From Hyphomonadaceae bacterium (GTDB lineage Bacteria > Pseudomonadota > Alphaproteobacteria > Caulobacterales > Maricaulaceae): DNA of 64,000 nt. Shown piece by piece: positions 27,367 to 36,208 of the stretch. The position numbers were made by a program, and so were the translations under genes. The notes below the pieces were generated by a model, which saw only the letters and a program-made list of their open reading frames with translations, ran no database searches and was not told the DNA's origin. Position 1 is the stretch's first letter. Each line of letters opens with the position of its first letter. The DNA is taken from the NCBI GenBank assembly GCA_013001295.1, contig JABDMW010000050.1:100243-164242 (forward strand). Direction: 5' to 3'.

Positions 27367-28148
27367 GCCTGTTTGATCAAATGCCCGGATTGGCCGATTT
27401 CGCGACAACTGCACATTGGCTATCATTGCGTGGATGGTCGGAAGGCGCTGGCGGTAATATGTCAGTCCGCCTTGAACATCCTTTCGATGCCAGACCTGGT
27501 GAAGAAATAGACCTACCCGTCCACGTCCCTCACCTCGCCGGGATGTCGATTATGTTTACCGGATCGGGCACACGTGCGCGGGAAACGGCGCTGCACCCTG
27601 CGCGGGATATTGGCGTTTATCAAATCGGTGCCGACGGTAAATCCTATGCATGGCTCGCCGGCAATCAAAAGCCAACCATTGAGCTCCCGGCCCATTGCGC
27701 TATTCATAATGCTCTTGCCAAACACCGTCCTGAAGACCGGGCGATTATGCACACTCACCCGGCCAACCTGATCGCATTATGCCATGATCCAAAGTTGGGC
27801 GATGGCGCAAAAATTTCCGACACGATTCTCCGCCTGCAAAGCGAAGCTCTCTTGCATTTGCCCGAAGGTATCGGCTATGTGCCGCATCAATTCCCTGGTT
27901 CACTGGATTTGGGTTTAGCCTCGGCAAAGCTCGTCGATAGACACCGGCTAGTGCTGTGGCATATGCATGGCTGCTTGGCGACCGGTAAGGATTTAGCGAC
28001 CGCCTTTGATTATATGGAATATTTTGAAAAGTGCGCCGGGATATACTGGGCCTTACGAGCCGCGGGCATCAATCCAGTCGGCATGTCGGACGAGGACATC
28101 AAAAAAACTTTGATCCATTTTGGTCAACTTGACCGCTACCGGCCTTGA
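27363..28148 (+). CDS. Class II aldolase, rhamnulose-1-phosphate-aldolase-like
   Basis: This 261-residue enzyme has the RhaD layout. Zinc ligands are His130 and His132 (MHTHP) and a third in WHMHGC (His200/202). Catalytic Glu107 lies in IELPAH and Glu161 in SEALL. All equivalents of the E. coli RhaD active site are visible. The start overlaps the phosphorylase stop by 4 bases (ATGA). In other bacteria a class II aldolase of this type splits 5-methylthioribulose-1-phosphate to DHAP and 2-methylthioacetaldehyde, so this may be the aldolase of a DHAP-type methylthioadenosine shunt. A sugar aldolase role is the alternative. Confidence 0.8.
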   Translation: MSLFDQMPGLADFATTAHWLSLRGWSEGAGGNMSVRLEHPFDARPGEEIDLPVHVPHLAGMSIMFTGSGTRARETALHPARDIGVYQIGADGKSYAWLAGNQKPTIELPAHCAIHNALAKHRPEDRAIMHTHPANLIALCHDPKLGDGAKISDTILRLQSEALLHLPEGIGYVPHQFPGSLDLGLASAKLVDRHRLVLWHMHGCLATGKDLATAFDYMEYFEKCAGIYWALRAAGINPVGMSDEDIKKTLIHFGQLDRYRP

Positions 28149-28159
28149 AGCTGATTTTT

Positions 28160-29584
28160 TCACTTAAAACCGGCTTCAAACTCTGCGAATCGCGCATCAA
28201 GATCATCAATTAATCTGGCTTTGGTTTCGGCGTCCAGAAATGCATATTTAAGACTGTTATAGGTCATTCGCTTAAGATCGTCATATCCGAGACCGAGCTC
28301 ATGCACACCCTTGATATACTCATGGGTGAGGTCAATGCGTGCAACGCCTTCATCATCTGTCGACAAGGCCATGGGTACGCCGGCTTCGCGGTAAATTTGA
28401 TATGGGTGCTCATCCCCTTTAACACCGAGGATTTGTTCGCTTGAGGTCAGGTTAACCTCGACCATGATTTCCTGTTCGGCCATGAGTTTAAGCAGGTCTT
28501 CATAATCGGTTTCAAAAATAATATCGGTGCCATGCCCGATCCGTTTGGCTTTTGCGGTTTTTATCGCTTCGGTAATATGAAACCGCAATTCTTTCGGATG
28601 GACAAGACCAAGCCAGAGCTCACCGGCGTGTAAGGAAATATTGCGCGGACCTAAGGTGTCATACAGAAAGCCTAGCTGTTCCATATGATCCATGTAATCA
28701 CGCAAGGAGATAAAATCATCTTCCGGTGCAACAAGGTTTGTACCGACCCAGCGCGAATCCTGTTCCATCAAATGCCACCCAAAAATATTATGGGCGTAAA
28801 CGGCCGATTTCGGCAATGTCCGGACGGGTTGGTTTTGAAACCGTATTTCAACATCGCATCCCGGCTGCGCCTGCTCCGATCCGCAGCCGAGCAACGTATT
28901 CACTTTGGCCATGGCGGTGTCAGTGTCTTTGATGGCGCGCGCTACCATGTTCGGGAGTTCTTTTCCGAACTCGCTTTCCATCAATGTATTATAATCGGTC
29001 TCTGCATCACCCGTCATCGGCAGGCCTGCGACCATAGGCAGGATGGTTTCAAAGAGTTCCATGGTGTGCAAGAGTTCAAGATAGGCGATATTCTGACGCC
29101 CGGCCAGGTTCGCGGTATCTGCAACCATATCGCCAAACCGGGACGGCATCGCCGCCATCGATCCAAAGGTGCGGAAAAACTGGTCATGCCCGCCCCAACC
29201 TGCATAAGGCGTAAAGTCGCGCAGCGAGAACCGATCGATCAAATCATTGCGCAAGTTTTGGTCCTTTAATGCATCGCCCGCGACAACAAGCGGGGCTCTA
29301 CATCCTTCCGACGTTGGGAAACGTATCGCGAGTCCATCTTTGTCGATGCACATATTATCTTCTTCAGCATAGCGAAGCCAGCTTTCCGCATAGACGGCGC
29401 CGAACAGATGATTGTGGATATCGCCGCCCTTCGGCATGTCCTGAATAATTACACGCAGTTCCGCTTCATTGCTTTTGGCTTGTTCAAATGCTCCTTCGAT
29501 TCCTGTAGGCATTGATGGACCAGCGGCTTCACACGCCGCCAAAAAGGAAAGTCCGATAGCTCCCGTCATCAATTGCTTAAACAT
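28160..29584 (-). CDS. Adenosine-deaminase-family lipoprotein
   Basis: This 474-residue protein has lipobox LAAC (Cys near residue 18) and the adenosine/ADGF deaminase metal motifs: HNHLFGA (HxH, about 57-63), SLHAGE, RIGHGTD and STDDEG. It is therefore exported and should deaminate adenosine or a related nucleoside at the surface. It converges on the aldolase gene with a gap of 12 bases and precedes uridine kinase in the opposite direction. The metal site looks intact. Exact nucleoside specificity is unknown. Confidence 0.85.
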   Translation of the reverse strand: MFKQLMTGAIGLSFLAACEAAGPSMPTGIEGAFEQAKSNEAELRVIIQDMPKGGDIHNHLFGAVYAESWLRYAEEDNMCIDKDGLAIRFPTSEGCRAPLVVAGDALKDQNLRNDLIDRFSLRDFTPYAGWGGHDQFFRTFGSMAAMPSRFGDMVADTANLAGRQNIAYLELLHTMELFETILPMVAGLPMTGDAETDYNTLMESEFGKELPNMVARAIKDTDTAMAKVNTLLGCGSEQAQPGCDVEIRFQNQPVRTLPKSAVYAHNIFGWHLMEQDSRWVGTNLVAPEDDFISLRDYMDHMEQLGFLYDTLGPRNISLHAGELWLGLVHPKELRFHITEAIKTAKAKRIGHGTDIIFETDYEDLLKLMAEQEIMVEVNLTSSEQILGVKGDEHPYQIYREAGVPMALSTDDEGVARIDLTHEYIKGVHELGLGYDDLKRMTYNSLKYAFLDAETKARLIDDLDARFAEFEAGFK

Positions 29585-29604
29585 CCGAAACTCCGTTTTC
29601 TTTC

Positions 29605-30240
29605 CTACGCCGTGCGATCGGCTATCAACACACCCTTACAAAATGCGATCAACGGGCCGTTGCTGTTGATCATTTCGACGCTGCATTGGTTTTGCGTGAT
29701 GATCATATCCGCATTTTCCTTGGAGGGTATCACGAATTTATCGTGCATGGGCGCAACTTGTTCGGCAAATTGTTTATGGACGCTTTCTTCGGTGCGCCCC
29801 CGTTCGACGACGTCACGGGCCAATCGCCGCTCCAGCCTGACTTTTTCAGAGCACTCAACAAAAAAGGATTGGTCGAAGACCGGCCATAAGATTTCCTGGG
29901 ACAGGATCAATATGCCTTCAATCAGGACAATAGGCTTGGGCTCGACCCGTTCGGTTTTATCCGTTCGCCTGTGCGTGACAAAATCATATGTCGGAATGTC
30001 GATAGCTGTCCCGGTTTTTAAGACTTGTAATTGATCGCGCAAAAGCTCCCATTCAAATGCGTTCGGGTGGTCGAAATTTGGCAGCGGATCCCCTTCTGCC
30101 GCACCGCCCAGGTCTTTATAGAAATTGTCCTGTCGAATGATGGTACAGACATCATCACCCAGAGCTTTTTGGGTATGATCGGCAAGACGGGTTTTACCGG
30201 AACAGCTGCCCCCTGCGATAGCGATGACGCGAACCGACAT
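29605..30240 (-). CDS. udk: Uridine kinase
   Basis: This 211-residue kinase phosphorylates uridine or cytidine to UMP or CMP. It has the P-loop GGSCSGKTRLA (about residues 10-20), the base-binding FDHPNAFEW (about 57-65), and the RRLARDVVERGRTE segment of the lid. It sits 20 bases upstream of the ADA lipoprotein gene on the same strand, suggesting one transcript for nucleoside uptake and salvage. Confidence 0.92.
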   Translation of the reverse strand: MSVRVIAIAGGSCSGKTRLADHTQKALGDDVCTIIRQDNFYKDLGGAAEGDPLPNFDHPNAFEWELLRDQLQVLKTGTAIDIPTYDFVTHRRTDKTERVEPKPIVLIEGILILSQEILWPVFDQSFFVECSEKVRLERRLARDVVERGRTEESVHKQFAEQVAPMHDKFVIPSKENADMIITQNQCSVEMINSNGPLIAFCKGVLIADRTA

Positions 30241-30261
30241 TGTTTGCTCTCCGAAGGACGG

Positions 30262-30555
30262 TTACAGAAAATTCCCATTTGCAATTTGAACGATCCAACT
30301 TTGGATAAAGTAAAGACCGAACAAAAGTACGATCGGAGATAAGTCCAGCCCGCCCATTGGTGGTATGATTTTCTGAATTGGACGCACGGCGGGTTGAACC
30401 AGACGTTCAAGGGCCGAGACAATGCTTCTTGCCGTGGGATTTCTGATATTGATGACGCCGAAGCTGACCAGCCAGCTGGCGATCACCCACGCAAAAATAA
30501 TAAAAATATAAAGATTGATGATATTAATCAGCAATTCTGCAAGTGCGATGCCCAT
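30262..30555 (-). CDS. YggT-family membrane protein
   Basis: This 97-residue protein has two hydrophobic regions flanking the conserved RPIQKIIPPMGGLDLSP loop, as in YggT. I used the ATG at 30555 with GGAGAAC upstream; a reading 51 bases longer has no such site. YggT is needed for osmotic shock survival in some bacteria, and the exact function is unclear. It lies between udk and marC on the minus strand. Confidence 0.9.
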   Translation of the reverse strand: MGIALAELLINIINLYIFIIFAWVIASWLVSFGVINIRNPTARSIVSALERLVQPAVRPIQKIIPPMGGLDLSPIVLLFGLYFIQSWIVQIANGNFL

Positions 30556-30606
30556 AAGTTCTCCGTTTTGTCTTATGTAGGCATCCCACCAAGAACGCGC
30601 AAGCAC

Positions 30607-31248
30607 TTAGGTAAGAATGCCGTCAATAACGCCGGTCACGCCGTCAATAACAAATTGTGCTGCCAATGCCGCCAACAGGAAACCTAAAACACGCGTCAGC
30701 ACATTCATGATCGTCTTACCGAGCAGTTTCATCAACAACCCCGCAAGCAGAAAAGCGACAAGAGTCAATACTAATACGGCGCCTAATGCAGCCAATATCG
30801 AAGCTTGGTCGCCTATTGTCGGACTTTCAGACATCAACAAAAGTAGCGAAGCGATCGAGCCCGGTCCGGCGATCATCGGAATGCCCATAGGAAACACAGA
30901 AATATCTTCCGGGTCTGTTATTTCTTCAAGATAGTCTTCCGCCCTGTTTTCTCGGTTTTCAGTTCGTTTTTCAAAAACCATCTGCAGCGCAATAATGAAT
31001 AACATAATGCCGCCAGCTATGCGCAACGCATCAAAATCGATGTGCAATGCATGCAAAATATTGTCGCCAAAAAATGCGAAAACGATCAAAATCGCGGCGG
31101 CAACAATGACTGATTTGAACGCCATGACCATTTGGTGTTTCCGGCTCGTCCCTTGGGTCAAAGTCGCAAAAATCGGTGCACATCCCGGCGGATCGATGAT
31201 CACAAACAGAATCGCAAAAGCGGATAAAAATAGCTCTAGGTTAAACAT
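30607..31248 (-). CDS. MarC-family integral membrane protein
   Basis: This 213-residue protein has about six membrane helices and the signature FVIIDPPGCAPIF (about 14-26), with FPMGIPMIAGPGSI and the terminal helices. MarC-type proteins are conserved in many bacteria, but their transport substrate is not settled. It is divergent from the porin gene. The segment 31249-31422 holds the porin control region. Confidence 0.9.
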   Translation of the reverse strand: MFNLELFLSAFAILFVIIDPPGCAPIFATLTQGTSRKHQMVMAFKSVIVAAAILIVFAFFGDNILHALHIDFDALRIAGGIMLFIIALQMVFEKRTENRENRAEDYLEEITDPEDISVFPMGIPMIAGPGSIASLLLLMSESPTIGDQASILAALGAVLVLTLVAFLLAGLLMKLLGKTIMNVLTRVLGFLLAALAAQFVIDGVTGVIDGILT

Positions 31249-31307
31249 AGAGACGCCTTAACGCGGGAAGAAAATCGACACAAGGGCAATTCGAATAACT
31301 ATAGGGC

Positions 31308-31353
31308 TGTGACTGTCACAAAAGCTTCGTAAATCCATCATGAATTTTATAAC
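31308..31353 (+). promoter_or_regulatory. Candidate Pho box and promoter of the porin
   Basis: The palindrome TGTGACTGTCACA (31308-31320) overlaps two 11-base Pho-box-like units, CTGTCACAAAA (31313-31323) and GCTTCGTAAAT (31324-31334). The second unit is degenerate. A -10-like TATAAC lies at 31348-31353. The porin starts 69 bases further on. PhoB control is inference. Confidence 0.4.
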
Positions 31354-31422
31354 TCGGATGTTTACGGGGGCTGTGCTTGAGTTGGTCAAGTACAGGAATC
31401 ACAATTTATTCCGGGGTTAGAC

Positions 31423-32610
31423 ATGGATAAAATATATAAGCAGGCTATCAGCCTGGTCGCAGCGCTTGCAGCTTGCTCTTCATTATCGTCAACAGCATTT
31501 GCGCAAGATGATTTCACATTTAAATTTGGCGGTCGCATTCAGATCGACCACGCCATCATCGACAGTGATGTCGCCGGGTTGGACTATTCCGACACCGAAC
31601 TTCGCCGTGCCCGACTGAACGTATCAGGAAATGTCACAAAAGGGTTGAAATACAAAGTCGAGCTCAACACGAATTCCAGTGAACGGGTGAATTTCGAAGA
31701 CGCTTATTTGGAATGGAAGCCCGATGGTAGCAATTGGAAATTTAAAGCCGGTCAATTCAAAACGCCGAATTCTCTGGATGAGCAAACGTCCTCGCGTTTT
31801 ATCTCTACCTTGGAACGCGCAGCATTTACGGATGCATTTGAGTTCAATCGTCGTATTGGCGCTTCTGTGAGCACGAGCGGCAGCAATTACACTTTCACAG
31901 CTGGCGCATTCGGAGACAATCTGCTCAATTTTAATGATCAACAGAGCACGGCATTTGCGGCACGCGGCACGTTTAATCCTGTTAAAACCGATGACACGCT
32001 TGTTCATTTAGGCGCCTCGGTCCGTTACCGGGATCAAAAAGATGACGCAAGCGATCTGCGCTACCGTCAGCGTCCATTTACCCATATTCCGAGCCGTATC
32101 ATTTCGACGGGCCGTATCGCCCAGTCCGACATGTTCTACGGCGCCGAAGCTGCGGCCATTTACAAAAATCTCTGGGTTTCCGGCGAATACGGTATCACCG
32201 ATGCCAATTGTGATGCCTGCGCGTCCGATCCGAGCCTCAATGGCGGATATATCGAAGCCGGTGTTTTTCTCAATGGCAAAAAAACCTATAAGGGCGGTAA
32301 ATTCAACCGGCCCAAGGTCGATTCTTCCCTGACAAATGGCGGCATCGGTGCCATTTCGCTTGTTGCCCGCTATGACACCATCGATCTGGCCGATACATCG
32401 GTAAATGGTGGCGATCTCGACAGCAAGATTATCGGTATTGATTGGTGGCCCACCAAAAATACCCGCGTTGGCATCAATTATTTTGACTCGTCTGCCAATT
32501 TAGGAACAAGTACCTCTGGACTTGATTCAGACTTTGCGGCCCTGGTTGTTGCCGGCGCGCCTAAAGAAAGCGTCAGCGGTTTTGTCGCACGGGTGCAATA
32601 CGATTTTTAA
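31423..32610 (+). CDS. OprO/OprP-type outer-membrane porin
   Basis: This 395-residue protein has a signal peptide ending TAFAQD (about residue 28) and a beta-barrel sequence with KFGGRIQIDHAI (about 33-44), FKTPNSLDEQT (plug-loop start) and the terminal aromatic VQYDF typical of Omp insertion. It matches the phosphate/polyphosphate-selective porin family. A candidate Pho box precedes it and a strong terminator follows it. Phosphate or pyrophosphate uptake is likely but the anion selectivity residues cannot be confirmed. Confidence 0.88.
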   Translation: MDKIYKQAISLVAALAACSSLSSTAFAQDDFTFKFGGRIQIDHAIIDSDVAGLDYSDTELRRARLNVSGNVTKGLKYKVELNTNSSERVNFEDAYLEWKPDGSNWKFKAGQFKTPNSLDEQTSSRFISTLERAAFTDAFEFNRRIGASVSTSGSNYTFTAGAFGDNLLNFNDQQSTAFAARGTFNPVKTDDTLVHLGASVRYRDQKDDASDLRYRQRPFTHIPSRIISTGRIAQSDMFYGAEAAAIYKNLWVSGEYGITDANCDACASDPSLNGGYIEAGVFLNGKKTYKGGKFNRPKVDSSLTNGGIGAISLVARYDTIDLADTSVNGGDLDSKIIGIDWWPTKNTRVGINYFDSSANLGTSTSGLDSDFAALVVAGAPKESVSGFVARVQYDF

Positions 32611-32644
32611 TCCATTAGCTTAGATATTCACTAAGCGTAGACTG

Positions 32645-32675
32645 GACCTATCTGTTCGTCAGATAGGTCTTTTTT
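32645..32675 (+). terminator. Intrinsic terminator after porin
   Basis: A perfect 10-base-pair stem (32645-32654 with 32660-32669) with loop TTCGT is followed by six T (32670-32675). It ends porin transcription 35 bases after the stop. Confidence 0.93.
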
Positions 32676-32731
32676 ATTGGCTATTGTCGCTTTCAATATG
32701 GGTCTATACTGAAGAAATAACGGAGAATTTT

Positions 32732-33316
32732 ATGCGTATCTTTTTTGTAACAGCGACAGTACTTGCAATTGCTCTTTCCGGGTGTTCATCGGAGGTGTCC
32801 CCAAAGACTGAGGCGATTGCTCAAGATCAGTTTTTTGCAAATCTATCAAGCCATTGCGGCAAAGGATATCAGGGAAAACTCGTTAGCACTGACGAAGTAG
32901 ACGCCGACATGGCAAATTCAATGATGCAGATGAAGGTTGGCCCGTGTTCGGACACAGAAATTCGCATTCCATTTCATGTCGATGATAACCAATCGCGGAC
33001 ATGGGTGATCACCCGGACAGATCAGGGCCTTCGTCTTAAACACCGGCATGGTCATAAAGACGGGACAGAAGACACGGTCAGTCAATATGGCGGCGATACT
33101 GCAGCCCCGGGCACGGCATCCCGCCAGGAATTTCCAGTTGATCAATTTTCAATCGATATGTTCAACAAAGAAGGCCTCACAGCTTCAGTGACCAATGTCT
33201 GGGCCGTCGGAATCACACCGGATATTTATGCCTATGAGCTGAGACGGGAAAACCGGCATTTTCGCGTCGAGTTTGATTTGAACAACCCGATCGGAAACAT
33301 ACCTGACCCGTGGTGA
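32732..33316 (+). CDS. Unrecognised lipoprotein
   Basis: This 194-residue lipoprotein has the lipobox LSGC (Cys near residue 17) and CGGAGAATTT before the ATG at 32732. Two mature Cys (SHCGKGYQGKL and GPCSD) could form a disulphide. The body includes WVITRTDQGLRLKHRHGHKDG (His-rich), then SIDMFNKEG and a C-terminal strand that ends FDLNNPIGNIPDPW. I do not recognise the family. Mixed short strands suggest a small beta fold. It has a promoter region after the porin terminator and its stop abuts the opposite-strand glycosyltransferase stop. Confidence 0.65.
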   Translation: MRIFFVTATVLAIALSGCSSEVSPKTEAIAQDQFFANLSSHCGKGYQGKLVSTDEVDADMANSMMQMKVGPCSDTEIRIPFHVDDNQSRTWVITRTDQGLRLKHRHGHKDGTEDTVSQYGGDTAAPGTASRQEFPVDQFSIDMFNKEGLTASVTNVWAVGITPDIYAYELRRENRHFRVEFDLNNPIGNIPDPW

Positions 33317-34477
33317 TCAGCGCCCGGTTTTAACAAACCGGCCAACCCGTCGCACGCCTTTTTTAAAGATACGCCAGGGCGCTCCCGCGAGCTTCAAAGC
33401 CCGGCGCGCGCGACGCCAGCGCAACCGCCGTTGTGGTTCTGTTTCCGGCACCAGATAGCTGACGAAATCCTCGGCGACCTTCTCCCACGCATAATTTTTA
33501 GCATGAGTAGCGGCATTGTCCCGGTTTAACTCAAGACATACCAGACAGGCCTTTTGCAGGTCATCATCGACGACACCTGCTTTGGAACCAGGAATAATAT
33601 CAATAGGACCATGCACGGGAAAACCGGCGACGGGCGTACCCGTTGCCATTGCCTCGATAATCACCAGACCAAATGTATCGGTCCTGGAAGGAAAGACGAA
33701 GACATCTGCATCGGAAAAATATCGCGCCAATTCTTGGTCAAATTTCGCCCCGACAAACTTTACCCGCTCAGATGCGTATTTACGTTTCAACTCCGAGAGT
33801 TGCGGCCCTTCGCCCACAATCACTTTACTCCCGGGCAAGTCGAGTTTGAGAAATGCTTCAATATTTTTTTCGACGGCAATGCGACCAACATTGACAAATA
33901 TCGGGCGCTCAAGCCCCTCATAAACGTCCGGACCAAACTCGTCGCCTTGATTAAAGCGAATGTCCGGTCTGAATTGGGTAAGGTCCACACCCCGGGCCCA
34001 GGGCACGAGATTATTAAATTCCTTCTTTTCAAGAAACTCGACCATGGATGGTGTGGTGACCATGACCTGACCACCAGAGTTGTGAAACTCCCGGACAAAT
34101 TTATAAACCAGTTGGGTCGGAATAAAAGGAAATCTCGCATTCACATATTCGGGAAATTTAGTGTGATAGCTGGTCGTGAACGGCATGCCCCATTTGAGAC
34201 ATAACGCACGGGCGGCCTGACCAAGCGGGCCTTCCGTGGCGATGTGTACGGCGTCCGGACCAAACATGACCAGTCGCCGTTCCACATCTCGTTTGGCAAA
34301 TAGGGCGATGCGGATTTCTTTATAGGTCGGCAAAGGCAAGGTGAAATATCCGTCCGACGGTGCAATGACTTCGACCACATGACCGGCCTTTTCACACTCC
34401 TCAACTGTTTTCGTCAGGGTCCGAACCACACCGTTTACCTGCGGTTTCCAGGCGTCTGTGACCAATAGGATTTTCAT
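33317..34477 (-). CDS. GT4 glycosyltransferase
   Basis: This 386-residue retaining GT-B enzyme starts MKILLVTDAWKPQVNGVV and has TSYHTKFPEY, IVGEGPQ (about 235), and the donor motif FPSRTDTFGLVIIEAMATGTP (EX7E type, about 270-290). The product group includes Agt-like transferases of alphaproteobacteria that make glucuronosyl-diacylglycerol, and GT4 lipid glycosyltransferases. The basic C-terminal tail could associate with the membrane. The acceptor is inferred, not proven. It stands alone on the minus strand between the lipoprotein and PQQ-type dehydrogenase. Confidence 0.85.
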   Translation of the reverse strand: MKILLVTDAWKPQVNGVVRTLTKTVEECEKAGHVVEVIAPSDGYFTLPLPTYKEIRIALFAKRDVERRLVMFGPDAVHIATEGPLGQAARALCLKWGMPFTTSYHTKFPEYVNARFPFIPTQLVYKFVREFHNSGGQVMVTTPSMVEFLEKKEFNNLVPWARGVDLTQFRPDIRFNQGDEFGPDVYEGLERPIFVNVGRIAVEKNIEAFLKLDLPGSKVIVGEGPQLSELKRKYASERVKFVGAKFDQELARYFSDADVFVFPSRTDTFGLVIIEAMATGTPVAGFPVHGPIDIIPGSKAGVVDDDLQKACLVCLELNRDNAATHAKNYAWEKVAEDFVSYLVPETEPQRRLRWRRARRALKLAGAPWRIFKKGVRRVGRFVKTGR

Positions 34478-34558
34478 GATTTTTCAACTCAGCAATATTT
34501 CAGCGCACCATACGCGGGCACTCACCTAAAACAAATTATAATCTGTGAACTTTTCGTG

Positions 34559-35686
34559 TCAGTTTCTCGGTGTGATCCGCAGCAATTTACCGTTTTCAGG
34601 ATCGTCGGTCACCAGGAGTATAGACCCATCCGGTGCCGCTCGGACGTCCCTGATACGCGCGTCTAATCCAGTAAACAATGCCTCTTCACCGACTGATTTG
34701 CTATTTTCGAGATCAATCCGGCGTACATCCCTAGACATTAACCCTCCAATCAGTGCGTCGCCATTCCAGTCGGGAAACATATTGCCTCGGTAAATGGTCA
34801 TGCCCGACGGGGCGATTGACGGCACCCAATCATGGACAAAGGGTTCGGTGTTTTCAAATGTTTCAAAAGGCGTGATTTTGGCGCCGTTGTAATCGACGCC
34901 TGTCGTCGCCAATGGCCATCCGTAATTTGCACCTGCCTTTATCAGGTTCAACTCATCACCGCCTTTTGGTCCATGTTCATGTGCCCATAACAGGCCCGTT
35001 TCACTATCAAAATGTAGGCCCTGCACATTGCGGTGTCCCCAGGAATATATTTCCGGCTTTGCGCCCTCCACGTCCGCGAATGGATTGTCCGCAGGTATCG
35101 ACCCGTCCGTATTTAAGCGGACAATTTTACCCAAATGCGAATTCTTGTTTTGCGCTTCTTCCCGGTAGGTAAACCCATCTCCCAAAGTCAAAATCAGTGT
35201 ATTGTCATCCAGGAACACGATGCGCCCGCCGAAATGCGATCCGGTGTCCTTGGTTGGGCTCGCGGTAAATATGACTTGTTGATCGACCAGTTCCGATCCA
35301 ACAAATCGCGCCTTTAAGAGCTTTGTCGCATTGGCGTTCTTATTCCCGCTTGCATAGGACAGATACACAGTATCGTCACGAACGAAAGTAGATGGCAAAG
35401 CGATTTCCAAGAGCCCACCCTGTTGATCGACATGTATATCTTCCGGCAAACCCGCCACGTCACTCACATCGCCATTTTGGTCGATGAACTTCAACCCGCC
35501 GGTTTTCTCAGTAACGAAATAAGCGCCATTGCCGACGGCGGCCACGCTCCACGGCGCTTTCAATCCATCAGCAATTGTTTCAACCGTGAAATCGGTGATC
35601 GGAAGAACGGGAATGTCGGGCGCAATTTGCGGGTCGGCGCAGGCCACCAATGTCAGCGCAAGCATACCGCAGATTTGCTTTTTCAT
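34559..35686 (-). CDS. PQQ-dependent aldose-dehydrogenase-like lipoprotein
   Basis: This 375-residue protein has lipobox LVAC (Cys near residue 16) and a six-bladed propeller of the soluble glucose/aldose dehydrogenase (YliI/Asd) type. It shows GLKAPWSVAAV at the start, HFGGRIVF, SWGHRNVQGLHF and HEHGPKGGDELN (catalytic His region), and the closing GSILLVTDDP. With PQQ the family oxidises aldoses at C1 in the periplasm. PQQ-binding residues look present, but the sugar is unknown. It is divergent from the small membrane protein gene at 35756. Confidence 0.85.
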   Translation of the reverse strand: MKKQICGMLALTLVACADPQIAPDIPVLPITDFTVETIADGLKAPWSVAAVGNGAYFVTEKTGGLKFIDQNGDVSDVAGLPEDIHVDQQGGLLEIALPSTFVRDDTVYLSYASGNKNANATKLLKARFVGSELVDQQVIFTASPTKDTGSHFGGRIVFLDDNTLILTLGDGFTYREEAQNKNSHLGKIVRLNTDGSIPADNPFADVEGAKPEIYSWGHRNVQGLHFDSETGLLWAHEHGPKGGDELNLIKAGANYGWPLATTGVDYNGAKITPFETFENTEPFVHDWVPSIAPSGMTIYRGNMFPDWNGDALIGGLMSRDVRRIDLENSKSVGEEALFTGLDARIRDVRAAPDGSILLVTDDPENGKLLRITPRN

Positions 35687-35755
35687 ATTTCCACTCCCGG
35701 ATTGACCTGGATATTGATGTTAGGGCATGATTATCCCGACAGAAAGAGAAAACAT

Positions 35756-36208
35756 ATGGGTAAATTTTTACGACGTCCTCTGGTTTTTATCCTCAGCGTG
35801 GTCGTCGCGACCGTGCTTGCGTCAATCTTTTCAACACAATTTGTGATCGGCGATCTCGGGAAAGCCGGGGCACCTGTCGGGTTTGGTGACCGCCTTTCAA
35901 TGACCGCCTACGATATTGTCAATCTCGGCAAACTCTACGGTATTTTTATTTTCATCGGTCTGTTGATCGCTTTTCTCGCAGCCGGATTGATCTACTGGAA
36001 AGCACAAACCAAACGGCCCCTCATATATATCGTCGCCGGCATGATGTGTTTCGTGGTCATGTTGCACCTCATGAAGCTGGTGTTCTTTGGTGTACCTATA
36101 ATCGCCGGGGCACGATCGATCATTGGCCTGGCTTTTCAGGCCATCGCCGGCGGAATTGCCGGTTATGTATTTGCGCGATTAACAACACCAAAGCCTGGAG
36201 CTGCATAA
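35756..36208 (+). CDS. Small multi-pass membrane protein
   Basis: This 150-residue protein starts at the ATG at 35756, which has an AGAAAGAGA ribosome site. A longer reading would run antisense into the neighbouring gene. It has four hydrophobic segments (about 8-28, 62-82, 92-112, 118-138) and little else. The stop overlaps the next ATG (TAATG), so it is probably co-translated with the SRPBCC protein. Function unknown. Confidence 0.75.
   Translation: MGKFLRRPLVFILSVVVATVLASIFSTQFVIGDLGKAGAPVGFGDRLSMTAYDIVNLGKLYGIFIFIGLLIAFLAAGLIYWKAQTKRPLIYIVAGMMCFVVMLHLMKLVFFGVPIIAGARSIIGLAFQAIAGGIAGYVFARLTTPKPGAA

Noticed and set aside
28136..28185. TTGAAGC / GCTTCAA inverted repeat between the aldolase and deaminase genes
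   Set aside because: The stem is 7 bases with a loop of about 20 and overlaps the deaminase stop; too weak to call a terminator.
35423..35755. N-terminal extension of the small membrane protein
   Set aside because: It runs antisense to the PQQ-type dehydrogenase and has no membrane or signal character. The ATG at 35756 has a purine-rich ribosome site.
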